The notes beneath the pieces are model-generated. The model worked only from the letters and a program-made list of their open reading frames with translations. It was not told the DNA's origin and searched no databases. This document shows, one piece after another, positions 49,116-57,497 of a stretch of 64,000 nt of DNA. Position 1 is the first letter of the stretch; each line of letters opens with the position of its first letter. A program made the translations under genes and the position numbers. The stretch spans positions 1 through 64,000 of the forward strand of contig JANNZM010000152.1 of assembly GCA_031410595.1 (NCBI GenBank). The letters run 5' to 3'. The stretch is from JANMCE01 sp031410595 (GTDB taxonomy: Bacteria; Actinomycetota; Acidimicrobiia; Acidimicrobiales; Ilumatobacteraceae).

Positions 49116-51619
49116 GTTCTGGTGCGCTTTCCACCAAGCACGTCCGTCGCCCATGCGGCAAGCGCGGCTCGATCGATCTTGGCGTTGTGGCGAATATCTA
49201 CGGGCAACTTCTTCCGGCTCAGCACCGCAGCGACCGGCGCGGTGACCGCATGTCGCACGGCGTCGGTAAGGGACGGTGCCGCCAGGCCGTCGTGTTCACC
49301 CTCCACCACAATCACCAGCTGCTGCACCCCGAACGGACCGACCCCGACGGCCGCTGCGTGACCGATGGACGGCACCGTTTCGGCCTCGATTTCAATGGGG
49401 ACGGGTGTCAGCAGGCCATGCACGGTGGAGATGATGTGAACGCCGCGGCCCTCTATCCAAAGCGACCCGTCGACATCAAGATGCCCGACATCACCGGAGT
49501 CATGCCAGACCGCGTCGCCTTCGACCGAGCGTGCTTTCGCCTCGGTGGCCCACAATCCGTCATAGCCGTCGGACAGCCAGGGGGCGCTGACCAGCACGCG
49601 CCCCATGGAGGCGTTGAGTGCGTCGATTCGGACATGCGCACCCTCGACCGGGTGACCGACGTTGACGCCCTGACCCTTGCCGACACGATCGATCGTGTCG
49701 AGATCGACGTCAGCAACCGGCAGCGCCTCGGTCATCCCGTACGGCGTATGGAGTTCGGCCGATGGACAGAGCCGAGCGACCGAGCGAAGTAACGATGCCG
49801 GGACAGGCGCGCCAGCCGACATCACAAGGCGGAGTCTTGCCAGCCCGACGAACGAAGTGGTTGCGGTTGCAACAACATTGACGAGGGCAGCGGGCGAGGC
49901 AAATGCGAGCGTGGCGTTGATGGCCGTGCACGCGTCGCTAAGAGCGTTGGCGGTCAGTTCGGCTGGCTTGGTGACATCGACATCGGGAATGGCTGACGTG
50001 ATGCCGAGAGCGGGGCCGTAGAGGGCGAACGGGGCGAACGCGGCGACCAGGCGATCATCAGACGTGATGTTGTAGGTGCGAGTCAACGCTTCCCGTTGCG
50101 CTTCGAGCTGACGGTGCAGATAGCGCACACCCTTGGCCGGACCGGTGGCGCCCGAGGTGAACAGCACAGCGGCCAGATCGTCGGGGGCCGGTGGAGCCGG
50201 CGGCGCAGCCGAGCCTCGGGCAATGACCGTTTCGAGCGTGCTGTGGATGGCTAGGCCGGGGACAGCATGTCGGCCGACCTGGATCGCCTGCGCGCCTGGC
50301 GCCCATCGCATGCTTCTTGCAGCAGTGATGGCCGCAGCTGGACCGACGATCCATTTGGGCCGCGCGCCCCGGATGGCGCGGCCCAGCCCGCGAAGGCCCA
50401 AGCCCTTGTCGGCCATCACGGTTACGAGCCCCGCTCGCCAGCAGCCATAGAGAACCGCCACCAGTTCTGGACCGGGCGGGATGAGCAGGGCAACCCGATC
50501 GCCGGGTTCGAGTCCGGTCGCCCGTAGTCCGACAGCAATGCGATTCACTCGTTGGTTGAGTTCTGCCCACGATGTGCTCGTGCCGGTGGCGCCGTCGAGG
50601 AAGGCGACGGACGTGTCCTTCGAACGGGATTCGAGCGCGGCCCACAAGGGACGCCGATCGCTGATCGGTGCCACTACGGGTTCGTCTTCGCTGGGACTCA
50701 ACTGACTGGCCAGCCACCTATCGACCACGCTCGCAACATCGGCCTCCTCCACCACAAGGTGACCCGCTTTGGCGAAGCGATGCCGATCAACACGGCGAAA
50801 TCGCTGGGCCAGGTCATCGGCAAAAACGTCGGAGAAGACAGGGTCCCGACCACCCCACGCCAGCAACACCGGAACATCGAGCGAGTGCAGTTTCGACGCG
50901 ACCTCATCGAGCGCGGTGAACGATGGATGTTTGGGCGAGAACGGAACATCAGCGACAAACGATTTGATGGCAGTGCGTTTGGACGCGCCCCGGTACGGAG
51001 CAAGGTACGCCTCTCGTGCCGTCTTCGTCATCAACCGGCCCGACAACAGTGCGGTGCCAGCAACGAAGATAGGTGTGCGTCGGCACGCGAGGTCGGTCAC
51101 ACCGGTTGCCGCCGCGAAGCGAATCAGTGCCGGGCCGCGGGTGCCGGCGGGAACGGCGATGCCGGTGTTGGTGAGCACCATCGCCCGGACGCGCCACGCG
51201 TTGGCAACGGCCCAGCCCATGGCGATGGCACCGCCCCAATCATGCGCTGCCAGGATGACCGGACCCGACACGTCTAGAGCAGTCAATACATCGGAGATGT
51301 CCTGCACCCGGGTCGCATAGCGGCGGGGTGCCGTTCGTTGCGAGTACCCCATGCCCAGCTGATCGACGGCGATGACCCGGTAGCGGTCACCGAAACGGTC
51401 GAGGAAGCTCCGCCACAGATATGACCAGGTTGGGTTGCCGTGTATACACACGATTGTGCCGATCGGATCGGCCGGTGCGGTATCGAGCACGTGCCAGGTG
51501 TAGGTCGACTCGTCGTGGCTCGGCACCGAGACAACACGCGACCAATTCGGGCGGATGCCCCATCGCTCGAATGTCGCCGCTGTGGGCAGGGCCGGAGTGA
51601 CCCCGACCGCGTTCACCAT
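49112..51619 (-). CDS. oleBC: OleBC fusion: beta-lactone decarboxylase plus beta-lactone synthetase
   Basis: Fusion of 835 aa. Residues 1-310 are a haloalkane-dehalogenase-like alpha/beta hydrolase (OleB): HGNPTWSYLW at 60-69, and nucleophile Asp127 in AAHDWGGAIAMG, with the His in AKAGHLVVEE. Residues 320-835 are an ANL ligase (OleC): AVLFTSGATGPAKGVRY at 485-500, TPYGMTEALP, and HDSGDVGHLDVDGSLWIEGR. OleC closes beta-hydroxy acids to beta-lactones, and OleB removes CO2 to give the cis-olefin. Such OleBC fusions are known from actinobacterial ole clusters. ATG 51619 overlaps the oleA stop; the GTGA at the end overlaps oleD. Confidence 0.9.
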   Translation of the reverse strand: MVNAVGVTPALPTAATFERWGIRPNWSRVVSVPSHDESTYTWHVLDTAPADPIGTIVCIHGNPTWSYLWRSFLDRFGDRYRVIAVDQLGMGYSQRTAPRRYATRVQDISDVLTALDVSGPVILAAHDWGGAIAMGWAVANAWRVRAMVLTNTGIAVPAGTRGPALIRFAAATGVTDLACRRTPIFVAGTALLSGRLMTKTAREAYLAPYRGASKRTAIKSFVADVPFSPKHPSFTALDEVASKLHSLDVPVLLAWGGRDPVFSDVFADDLAQRFRRVDRHRFAKAGHLVVEEADVASVVDRWLASQLSPSEDEPVVAPISDRRPLWAALESRSKDTSVAFLDGATGTSTSWAELNQRVNRIAVGLRATGLEPGDRVALLIPPGPELVAVLYGCWRAGLVTVMADKGLGLRGLGRAIRGARPKWIVGPAAAITAARSMRWAPGAQAIQVGRHAVPGLAIHSTLETVIARGSAAPPAPPAPDDLAAVLFTSGATGPAKGVRYLHRQLEAQREALTRTYNITSDDRLVAAFAPFALYGPALGITSAIPDVDVTKPAELTANALSDACTAINATLAFASPAALVNVVATATTSFVGLARLRLVMSAGAPVPASLLRSVARLCPSAELHTPYGMTEALPVADVDLDTIDRVGKGQGVNVGHPVEGAHVRIDALNASMGRVLVSAPWLSDGYDGLWATEAKARSVEGDAVWHDSGDVGHLDVDGSLWIEGRGVHIISTVHGLLTPVPIEIEAETVPSIGHAAAVGVGPFGVQQLVIVVEGEHDGLAAPSLTDAVRHAVTAPVAAVLSRKKLPVDIRHNAKIDRAALAAWATDVLGGKRTRT

Positions 51620-52638
51620 ACGATCTCGGTATAGCTGGTATTGAGGCCTGAACCGATGCCCATGCACAACACGCGCTGGCCAGGCACGATCAAGTCAACC
51701 TGCTTGGCCAGCGTGATCGGAATGGCCGCAGGGCCGACGTTGCCGAACTTCGGATAGGTGAGGGGAACTTTCTCGCGGTCGATGCCCAGGCGCTCGCACA
51801 TAAGGCGAGTGTGTACCGACGACACCTGGTGGACGATGTACCAGTCCATGCCTTCTTGCCAGTCAAAGTTCTCACCGGCGGCTTTCCACGCGCTTTCGGC
51901 CAGGTCGAGCCCGGCCTCAAGCAGTGCCCGGGTGTCGGTCTTCATCTTGTCGAGATCGCCAATGCAGAGTTTGTGATGCTGCGTGCCGGCCCGGGCCACG
52001 CCCCCGACGAAGCGATGAGCGTTGGGGTGCTTGTCCATGTTGCCCATGACCATCGCCGCGGCACCCGACCCGAGGGTGAGGGAGGCGAACTCGTCGAAGA
52101 TATCGGCGGCCGATGAGGTCTCCTGCTGCAACCGCGCGATGGTGGCGAGTTGGGTCTGACGGCTGCCTTCGCCATCGACGATCAGCACGTAGTCAACGTG
52201 GCCGGCGTCGATAGCGGTGGCGGCGAGATGCATCGCGTTCACAAAGCCCAGGCAAGCGTTGGCCAGATCGAAGTTGATGCACGAGGTGGGCAGCCCAAGA
52301 CGGTCGTGAACGGCGCAGGCGATGGACGGCTCAAGGTGGTGTTTGCAGACCGACGTGGAGATGAGCATGCCGATCTGACTGCGGTCGATACCGGCCTGCT
52401 GGATCGCAACCTCGCCTGCTTGTGCCGCGGCGTCATCAAACGTCATGGACTCAGGCCACCACCGGCGAGCGTGAATTCCGGCGAGTTCGGCGAGTAGACC
52501 CGGACGCAGACCGTTGCGGTCGTACGCGCCCTGCAACTGTTCGTCGATCCATACCGACGTGACTTCCTCAGGGGCGTCTACGGCTGAGACGCTGACGATT
52601 CCCGCTCGCTGGTGGTGATAAACGGCATTTGCAGTCAC
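51613..52638 (-). CDS. oleA: OleA: acyl-CoA condensing (thiolase-superfamily) enzyme
   Basis: Thiolase-fold enzyme of 341 aa that joins two fatty acyl-CoA molecules head to head into a beta-keto acid. Conserved OleA phrases are AGIHARRWWPE, STSVCKHHLEPSIA, INFDLANACLGFVNAM with catalytic Cys129, VLIVDGE, ASLTLGSGAAAMVMGN, KLCIGDLDKMKTDTR, WYIVHQVSSVHTRLM (His), FGNVGPAAIPI and GIGSGLNTSYTEIVW. I chose GTG 52638 because GGAAGG stands 7 nt upstream; ATG 52659 lacks a site. First gene of the oleA-oleBC-oleD cluster. Confidence 0.92.
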   Translation of the reverse strand: MTANAVYHHQRAGIVSVSAVDAPEEVTSVWIDEQLQGAYDRNGLRPGLLAELAGIHARRWWPESMTFDDAAAQAGEVAIQQAGIDRSQIGMLISTSVCKHHLEPSIACAVHDRLGLPTSCINFDLANACLGFVNAMHLAATAIDAGHVDYVLIVDGEGSRQTQLATIARLQQETSSAADIFDEFASLTLGSGAAAMVMGNMDKHPNAHRFVGGVARAGTQHHKLCIGDLDKMKTDTRALLEAGLDLAESAWKAAGENFDWQEGMDWYIVHQVSSVHTRLMCERLGIDREKVPLTYPKFGNVGPAAIPITLAKQVDLIVPGQRVLCMGIGSGLNTSYTEIVW

Positions 52639-52809
52639 GATGCGGCCTTCCGCTGACATCAGGGGGCAATCTGCGGAGAGGGCAGATCGACGGAAACCCG
52701 TCCTCACTACCGGCTGGTAGCTCTCGCTCAGCTGTCAAGTTTAGACAACTTCAAGAGTTTCCGTGGTGGTCAGGTGTACTCGGCGGGTCAGACAGGCCAA
52801 ACTAGTTGG

Positions 52810-53229
52810 GTGACGTACACACTTCCCGATACCGATTCCAAGCTGCGGACCCTCGACTGGGCTATCCGCTACTGCTGCCCGTTGGCGCTGGATCGCATCG
52901 GAGAGATCGCCGATGCCGAGAAGCTGCGCAACCTTTCGCCCATCATCAACGGCACTCTCGCGGGCGCGTCGCAGATGATGGTGAAGAAAACGGCTGCTGC
53001 GATTCTTGAGCGCATGGAGCCCGCTGACGGCGTGAGCTTCGGCGACTGGTCGAAGGGTCGCAATGTGTTGCTCCGTGTCGTCGAGTCGGCCAAGGCCACC
53101 GCTCTCGCCGCGCAGGATGCCGGGATCGAGGACGCTGTGGTTGATTTGGTGGCTACTGGCACACCGGTGACCCGCGCCGTTGCTGCGGTTGCCAAGGCGG
53201 CAGCGGCTGCGCCTGCTCCTTCCGCCTGA
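52810..53229 (+). CDS. Uncharacterised small protein
   Basis: Protein of 139 aa without a family I can name. It is mostly helical: LRTLDWAIRYCCPLALDRIGEIADAEKLRNLSPIINGTL, ASQMMVKKTAAAILERMEP, GRNVLLRVVESAKATALAAQDAG, and an Ala-rich tail VAAVAKAAAAAPAPSA. GTG 52810 follows TTGG; no good ribosome site. It is divergent from oleA, with 171 nt between the starts. The methyltransferase gene starts 4 nt after its stop, so they are probably co-transcribed. Confidence 0.55.
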   Translation: MTYTLPDTDSKLRTLDWAIRYCCPLALDRIGEIADAEKLRNLSPIINGTLAGASQMMVKKTAAAILERMEPADGVSFGDWSKGRNVLLRVVESAKATALAAQDAGIEDAVVDLVATGTPVTRAVAAVAKAAAAAPAPSA

Positions 53230-53233
53230 CGAC

Positions 53234-54040
53234 GTGAGCAGCGCCATCATCTGGGTCGATGACCCGGCTGATCCTCGCATCGCCGCGTTTGTCGGTCTGC
53301 GTGACCGGGAGCTTCGGGCGATCGACAAGAAGTTCGTGGCCGAGAGCGACATCCTGATCGACCGCGCTGTGCTCGCCGGCTACCGTCCCCTCGCCGTCAT
53401 GATCGATGCGACGCGCACTGAGCCCCTTCCGGCCGTGCTTGCTGAGGATGTGCCCGTGTTCGGTGCGAGTCCGGAGTTGCTTCGCCGCATTACGGGACTC
53501 GCGGTGCATCGTGGCAGCCTCGGCCTGTTCGAACGCCGACCGGAGATGTCGGTGACTGATGCGCTTCACCGTGCTCGCCGGGTGGTGGTGTTGGGCGGCG
53601 TGATGAACCCCACGAATCTGGGCGTGATCTTCCGCACCGCGGCTGCGTTCGGTTTCGACGCCATCCTGCTCGACGTCGATTCCACCGACCCGCTGTATAG
53701 GCGCGCCAGTCGGGTGTCGATGGGCACGGTGTACGGATTTCCCCATGCCACCATTCCTCGACTTCCCGAAGGCCTCTCGGTGTTGCGGGAGGCCGGTTTC
53801 GTCACGCTGGCACTGACGCCCGATGACGACGCGGAATCCCTTGACGACATCACCTTCGCCCGCACTGACAAGGTCGCCATCATCCTCGGCACCGAGGGCC
53901 CCGGTCTGTCCGACGACGCTCTGTCCGCCGCCGACCGTCGCGTCCGCATCCCGATCTCCAGCGGCGTCGACTCGCTCAACGTCTCGGCTGCGGCGGCCGT
54001 CGCGCTCTACGCGCTTACCCGGCAATCGACGTCGGGTTGA
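53234..54040 (+). CDS. SpoU/TrmH-family RNA 2'-O-methyltransferase
   Basis: RNA ribose methyltransferase of 268 aa with the SPOUT knot. The N-terminal substrate-binding part spans about 1-105 (FVGLRDRELRAIDKKFVAES). Motif 1 is VVLGGVMNPTNLGVIFRTAAAFGFDAILL (N.GaifRtA), motif 2 VAIILGTEGPGLSDDAL and motif 3 VRIPISSGVDSLNVSAAAAVALYAL. All three SAM-knot motifs are complete. The target (23S rRNA or tRNA) cannot be told. GTG 53234 is 4 nt after the preceding stop. Its 3' end overlaps the convergent GNAT gene by 26 nt. Confidence 0.92.
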   Translation: MSSAIIWVDDPADPRIAAFVGLRDRELRAIDKKFVAESDILIDRAVLAGYRPLAVMIDATRTEPLPAVLAEDVPVFGASPELLRRITGLAVHRGSLGLFERRPEMSVTDALHRARRVVVLGGVMNPTNLGVIFRTAAAFGFDAILLDVDSTDPLYRRASRVSMGTVYGFPHATIPRLPEGLSVLREAGFVTLALTPDDDAESLDDITFARTDKVAIILGTEGPGLSDDALSAADRRVRIPISSGVDSLNVSAAAAVALYALTRQSTSG

Positions 54041-54506
54041 GGATCTTCCAGAACACGACTTTGTCGTCACCGGGGCCGTAGTACTCGCGCACCCGAGCCT
54101 CCTCGATATAGCCCAACTTCTCGTAGAAACTTCGCGTCGGTGCAAAGCTCTCAACACCTGAGGTCTCAATGAGCAGAAGCTTGGCAATCTCGTCACCTCT
54201 ATGGCGAAGGTCCGCCTCTATCCATGCGACCAGCGCGGAACCCGTGCCGCCACCCTGGTGCTGTGGATGGACGGCGAGAAAGTATAGGTTCCAGACCCGA
54301 TCGGAGTGCCCCTCCGGTCCGAAGTATGCCGCGCCAATAACTGCCTTCGAGTCGTTCTCGAGCACGATCCACGTGTGCTCGGTGTCCATTGGCTCAAGCG
54401 TGTCGTGATGCTCGTCACCATCCGATAGGCCCGTCTCATGCGAAAGCCTGTTGACAACTCGAGCGTCGTTCTGGGTTGCGAGGCGAATGAAGTAAGGCTG
54501 GGTCAT
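54015..54506 (-). CDS. GNAT-family N-acetyltransferase
   Basis: Acetyltransferase of 163 aa. It starts YFIRLATQNDARVVNRLSHETG; the acetyl-CoA site is NLYFLAVHPQHQGGGTGSALVAWIEAD (Q/R-x-x-G-x-G/A, here QGGGTG), then LLIETSGVESFAPTRSFYEKLGYIEEAR with the usual 'Fyek.GF'. The end is VVFWKILN. ATG 54506 has AAGGA 8 nt upstream, and its ATGA overlaps the stop of the CGNR-type regulator remnant, so the two were one operon. Substrate unknown. Confidence 0.87.
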   Translation of the reverse strand: MTQPYFIRLATQNDARVVNRLSHETGLSDGDEHHDTLEPMDTEHTWIVLENDSKAVIGAAYFGPEGHSDRVWNLYFLAVHPQHQGGGTGSALVAWIEADLRHRGDEIAKLLLIETSGVESFAPTRSFYEKLGYIEEARVREYYGPGDDKVVFWKILNPTSIAG

Positions 54507-54958
54507 GATGGTGTCCTTGCGAGCGTCGATTGGTAGTAGCGAGCTTGCCGGGTGCGGTGCGAGCAAGATTCGTGACAGACCCGCCGCTTGTGATGGTTCT
54601 GAACGAACATCAGAGCGCAGCCGGTACCACTGCAGCAACGCACCAGCTTTGCCTCGGGGCTACCGAGAAAAATTCGATGCAGGTTCTCGCGATCTCGGCG
54701 AGCAGCACGTCGAGCTGATTCCCTGAGAACGTCATGTGTGCCTCAGGTGTTGTGCCCGGCGGCCATGAGAGTTGTGAGCAAGCAAGTGCGCTGGCGGCAT
54801 GACGGTTGAGCGTCGCGATCGGCAACCTGTTTCCATTGACGTCGTCGGTCGGTCGTCGCATTGCCGTGCAAATAGCGGGTATTCGCAAACTCGATCGGGA
54901 ACCGTTCGCTGACAATGGGGAGATGCTCAACCGCCCACTCGCCGTCTTCGACGCTCAT
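54503..54958 (-). pseudogene. Frameshifted CGNR zinc-finger (ABATE-domain) transcriptional regulator
   Basis: Three pieces of one regulator can be read on the reverse strand. From ATG 54958: VEDGEWAVEHLPIVS then FPIEFANTRYLHG, the start of an ABATE domain ('l.leFaNTr'). In another frame, about 54860-54660: PIATLNRHAASALACSQLSW and NQLDVLLAEIARTCIEFF, the helices of this domain. Back in the first frame, about 54650-54503: KLVRCCSGTGCALMFVQ, RRVCHESCSHRTRQARYY, the CGNR zinc finger. It ends in TGA overlapping the GNAT start. Two compensating indels are needed. Either decay or base-calling errors; an active gene after correction is possible. Confidence 0.6.
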
Positions 54959-55087
54959 GTTGCTGACGGTAGTATGTGCTATTGCCGTCAGACGAATCAT
55001 GGCGCAGGGGATGGGGAATAGCAGGCTTGTCCGGAAGTGGGCGGCTCTCGCCAGGCCGGTGTCGTAGCGGCGCGCGAAGATGATGGC

Positions 55088-55939
55088 ATGCAGGTTGCCG
55101 TCGTTGACTATCGATCCCCATCCGCCGCAGCTAACTTCACACGGTCGTTGAAACACACCGGCTTTGCTGTGCTTACCAATCATCCGCTGGAGGCTGATTT
55201 GGTGCAGAAGGTATACGACGACTGGCTGGCCTTCTTCGCCACTGATGCCAAGTTCAAATACCCGTTCACCCCCGATAGCCAGGACGGCTACTTCTCGTCA
55301 GCGGTCAGCGAGACGGCCAAAGGCAACGACGTTAAGGACATCAAGGAGTTCTTTCACGTCTACCCATGGGGGAAGTATCCGACCGAAGTGACCGACGCGG
55401 CCCTACGGTTCTACGACCAGGCCACCACCCTCGCCAAGGAGTTGCTCGATTGGGTGGAAGCCGAAACGCCACCGCAGGTTGCGGCGAGGTTCAGCGTGCC
55501 ACTCTCGAAAATGCTCGACGGGAGCAAGAACACGCTCCTGCGCATTCTTCGCTATCCGCCACTCACGGGCCATGAACTGCCCGGGGCGATTCGAGCTGCA
55601 GCCCACGAGGACATCAACCTCATAACCGTGCTGCCGGCATCGAACGAACCCGGCCTCCAGGTTCGTGACGTCCATGGTTCGTGGCACGACGTGCCATGTG
55701 ATTTCGGCAGCCTGGCCATCAACGCCGGTGACATGCTGCAGCTCGCAAGCGGTGGCTACTACCCGTCCACGACGCATCGGGTAACGAATCCGACCGGTGA
55801 TGCAGCCACGCGCCCGCGGGTGTCCGTTCCGCTGTTCCTGCATCCGGCCAACGACGTCGTGCTGGCCGAAGGACGCACTGCGTTTTCGTTCCTGCAGGAG
55901 CGCATTCGCGAGCTGCGCAGCCAAGATCTCAAGAGCTGA
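55088..55939 (+). CDS. Isopenicillin-N-synthase-like 2-oxoglutarate/Fe(II) oxygenase
   Basis: Non-haem iron oxygenase of 283 aa. The N-terminal DIOX_N part has AVVDYRSPSAAANFTRSLKHTGFAVLTNHPL. The iron site is AAHEDINLITVLPASNEPGLQV (H-x-D) and the distal His of YPSTTHRVTNPTG; the 2-oxoglutarate site is the R-x-S of RPRVSVPLFLHP. This is a complete facial triad. Relatives act in antibiotic, hormone or small-molecule oxidation. ATG 55088 begins the beta strand directly; the upstream frame is a shadow. It stands alone on the forward strand. Substrate unknown. Confidence 0.87.
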   Translation: MQVAVVDYRSPSAAANFTRSLKHTGFAVLTNHPLEADLVQKVYDDWLAFFATDAKFKYPFTPDSQDGYFSSAVSETAKGNDVKDIKEFFHVYPWGKYPTEVTDAALRFYDQATTLAKELLDWVEAETPPQVAARFSVPLSKMLDGSKNTLLRILRYPPLTGHELPGAIRAAAHEDINLITVLPASNEPGLQVRDVHGSWHDVPCDFGSLAINAGDMLQLASGGYYPSTTHRVTNPTGDAATRPRVSVPLFLHPANDVVLAEGRTAFSFLQERIRELRSQDLKS

Positions 55940-56006
55940 CTCAGGTGGAAAGCCCCAGCGTCACCAGCCAAACATATATGCGGAAGATTGATATACTTTG
56001 TAACAT

Positions 56007-57428
56007 ATGAAAATGCCACATCCGGCAGGAATCTTCGACCGAGTCTACGAATGGGCCGAACTCTCGGCATTTGTGCGAGAGCCGACTCGGCTCGGGGTTG
56101 TGTGGGGCCCACGGCGCGCCGGCAAATCGGTGCTGTTAGCTGCGCTTGCTCGGGCCGCCGGTGGACTGTACGTGGAAGCGGTGCGGCAGGACGCCGCCAT
56201 CAGTCTGGCTGATCTGGGGCGTCTCGTTGGTGCGCGACTTGGTGTCGGCACGGTCGCGTACGCGTCATGGGCCGATGCGATCGCTGGCCTTGTTGCCCTA
56301 CCCGATTGCCCTGTCATTGTCCTTGATGAGTTTGGCTATCTGTGTGAGGCGAGTCCGGAACTTCCATCCGTGATCCAACGCGCAATCGATACGGGCAGGC
56401 AAACCGGTGTTGCGACAAATCGCCTGATTCTGTGCGGATCGGCAGTCGCTCAAATCGCGCACCTCCTCGACCGCGATCAGCCGCTCTTCGGACGAGCGCA
56501 GCTTGCGCAGGTGATCGCTGCATTCGACTTCCGCCTGTCGGCGTCGTTTTGGGGGACGGGTAATGAACCGCAGCTATCTGTGTTCGTACATGCGGCGCTT
56601 GGTGGGCTCCCGGGCTACCGCGACGTCATGACGGAAGGACCGAGATCATTGCGTGGTTTCGACGAGTGGATTACCACACGAGTCCTTACTCCGGCGTCGC
56701 CGCTACTCGAGGAGGACGCGATGGTGCTTGAATCGTCGTCGCTTTCAGCCAACGTGTATCGGTCGATCCTCACGGTTGTGGCGCGTGGCGACAGAACACC
56801 AACTGGTATCTCGGCGAGAACCGGACGACCGGCATCCGCCCTGGCGCGGCCGATCGAGCGTTTGACCGAGGCAGGCCTTCTGATCCGGGTGCCAGACCCG
56901 CTCCGAGCCCGCCGATCAAGATACGAACTTGCTGATCCATTCATCACGTTTCACGACGCGATTATTCGGCCCAATCGCACGCGGATACGGCAGCGCCAGC
57001 AGAAGGCAGTGTGGGCGGAGAGCGCGTCAACTTGGCGCAGCCAGGTAGTCGGACCGCACTTCGAACGACTCTGTCGAGAAGCGACGGCGCTCCACGGGAA
57101 CGAGTTCGGCCTCGCATCCGTGTCCTCGGTCGGGAGTACGGCCGTCGCCGATGCGAAAGGCCGGAGAAGTCACGAAGTTGACGTCGTCGCAACAACCGCA
57201 GCTGGCGTGGTCGTGGGTCTCGGCGAAGCCAAGCACACCGCATCACCCAGAGGAACTGCCGACCTTGCTCGCCTCGAACACATTCGATCACTCCTACCCA
57301 AGGCTGAGGATCGCGCGGCGAAGCTGCTGCTCTTTTCTGCGAACGGATTCGACCGAAACCTCGTAAAGCTGTCGTTGGCGCGCGCCGACATACAATTGAT
57401 CGACACCGACCGGCTCTACGGGAAGTGA
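56007..57428 (+). CDS. P-loop ATPase with C-terminal nuclease-like (DUF234) domain
   Basis: Protein of 473 aa. Residues 1-230 are an AAA-like ATPase: Walker A VVWGPRRAGKSVLLAALA, Walker B CPVIVLDEFGYL, then LILCGSAVAQI. A winged-helix part follows (ISARTGRPASALARPIERLTEAGLLIRV). The C-terminal 130 residues carry HEVDVVA and VVGLGEAKHT, an E/D...ExK pattern of PD-(D/E)xK nucleases, as in DUF234. These proteins are common in archaea and in scattered bacterial islands, with unclear roles that may include defence. The 60 nt upstream are unusually AT-rich (about 55965-56008). It is not operonic with its neighbours and may be horizontally acquired. Confidence 0.82.
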   Translation: MKMPHPAGIFDRVYEWAELSAFVREPTRLGVVWGPRRAGKSVLLAALARAAGGLYVEAVRQDAAISLADLGRLVGARLGVGTVAYASWADAIAGLVALPDCPVIVLDEFGYLCEASPELPSVIQRAIDTGRQTGVATNRLILCGSAVAQIAHLLDRDQPLFGRAQLAQVIAAFDFRLSASFWGTGNEPQLSVFVHAALGGLPGYRDVMTEGPRSLRGFDEWITTRVLTPASPLLEEDAMVLESSSLSANVYRSILTVVARGDRTPTGISARTGRPASALARPIERLTEAGLLIRVPDPLRARRSRYELADPFITFHDAIIRPNRTRIRQRQQKAVWAESASTWRSQVVGPHFERLCREATALHGNEFGLASVSSVGSTAVADAKGRRSHEVDVVATTAAGVVVGLGEAKHTASPRGTADLARLEHIRSLLPKAEDRAAKLLLFSANGFDRNLVKLSLARADIQLIDTDRLYGK

Positions 57429-57497
57429 TCGGTCGGACGACTGCCCTCTTCCGGTAGGGCATCGTGTGCCTACTCTTCGGTGTGCGAGCATGCATTC

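Noticed and set aside
48135..49361. 408-codon open frame on the forward strand
   Set aside because: Antisense to oleD and the end of oleBC, both with full catalytic motifs.
54610..54930. Independent 106-aa gene on the reverse strand
   Set aside because: Its useful part matches the middle of an ABATE domain that continues in the other frame on both sides, so it is a piece of the CGNR regulator.
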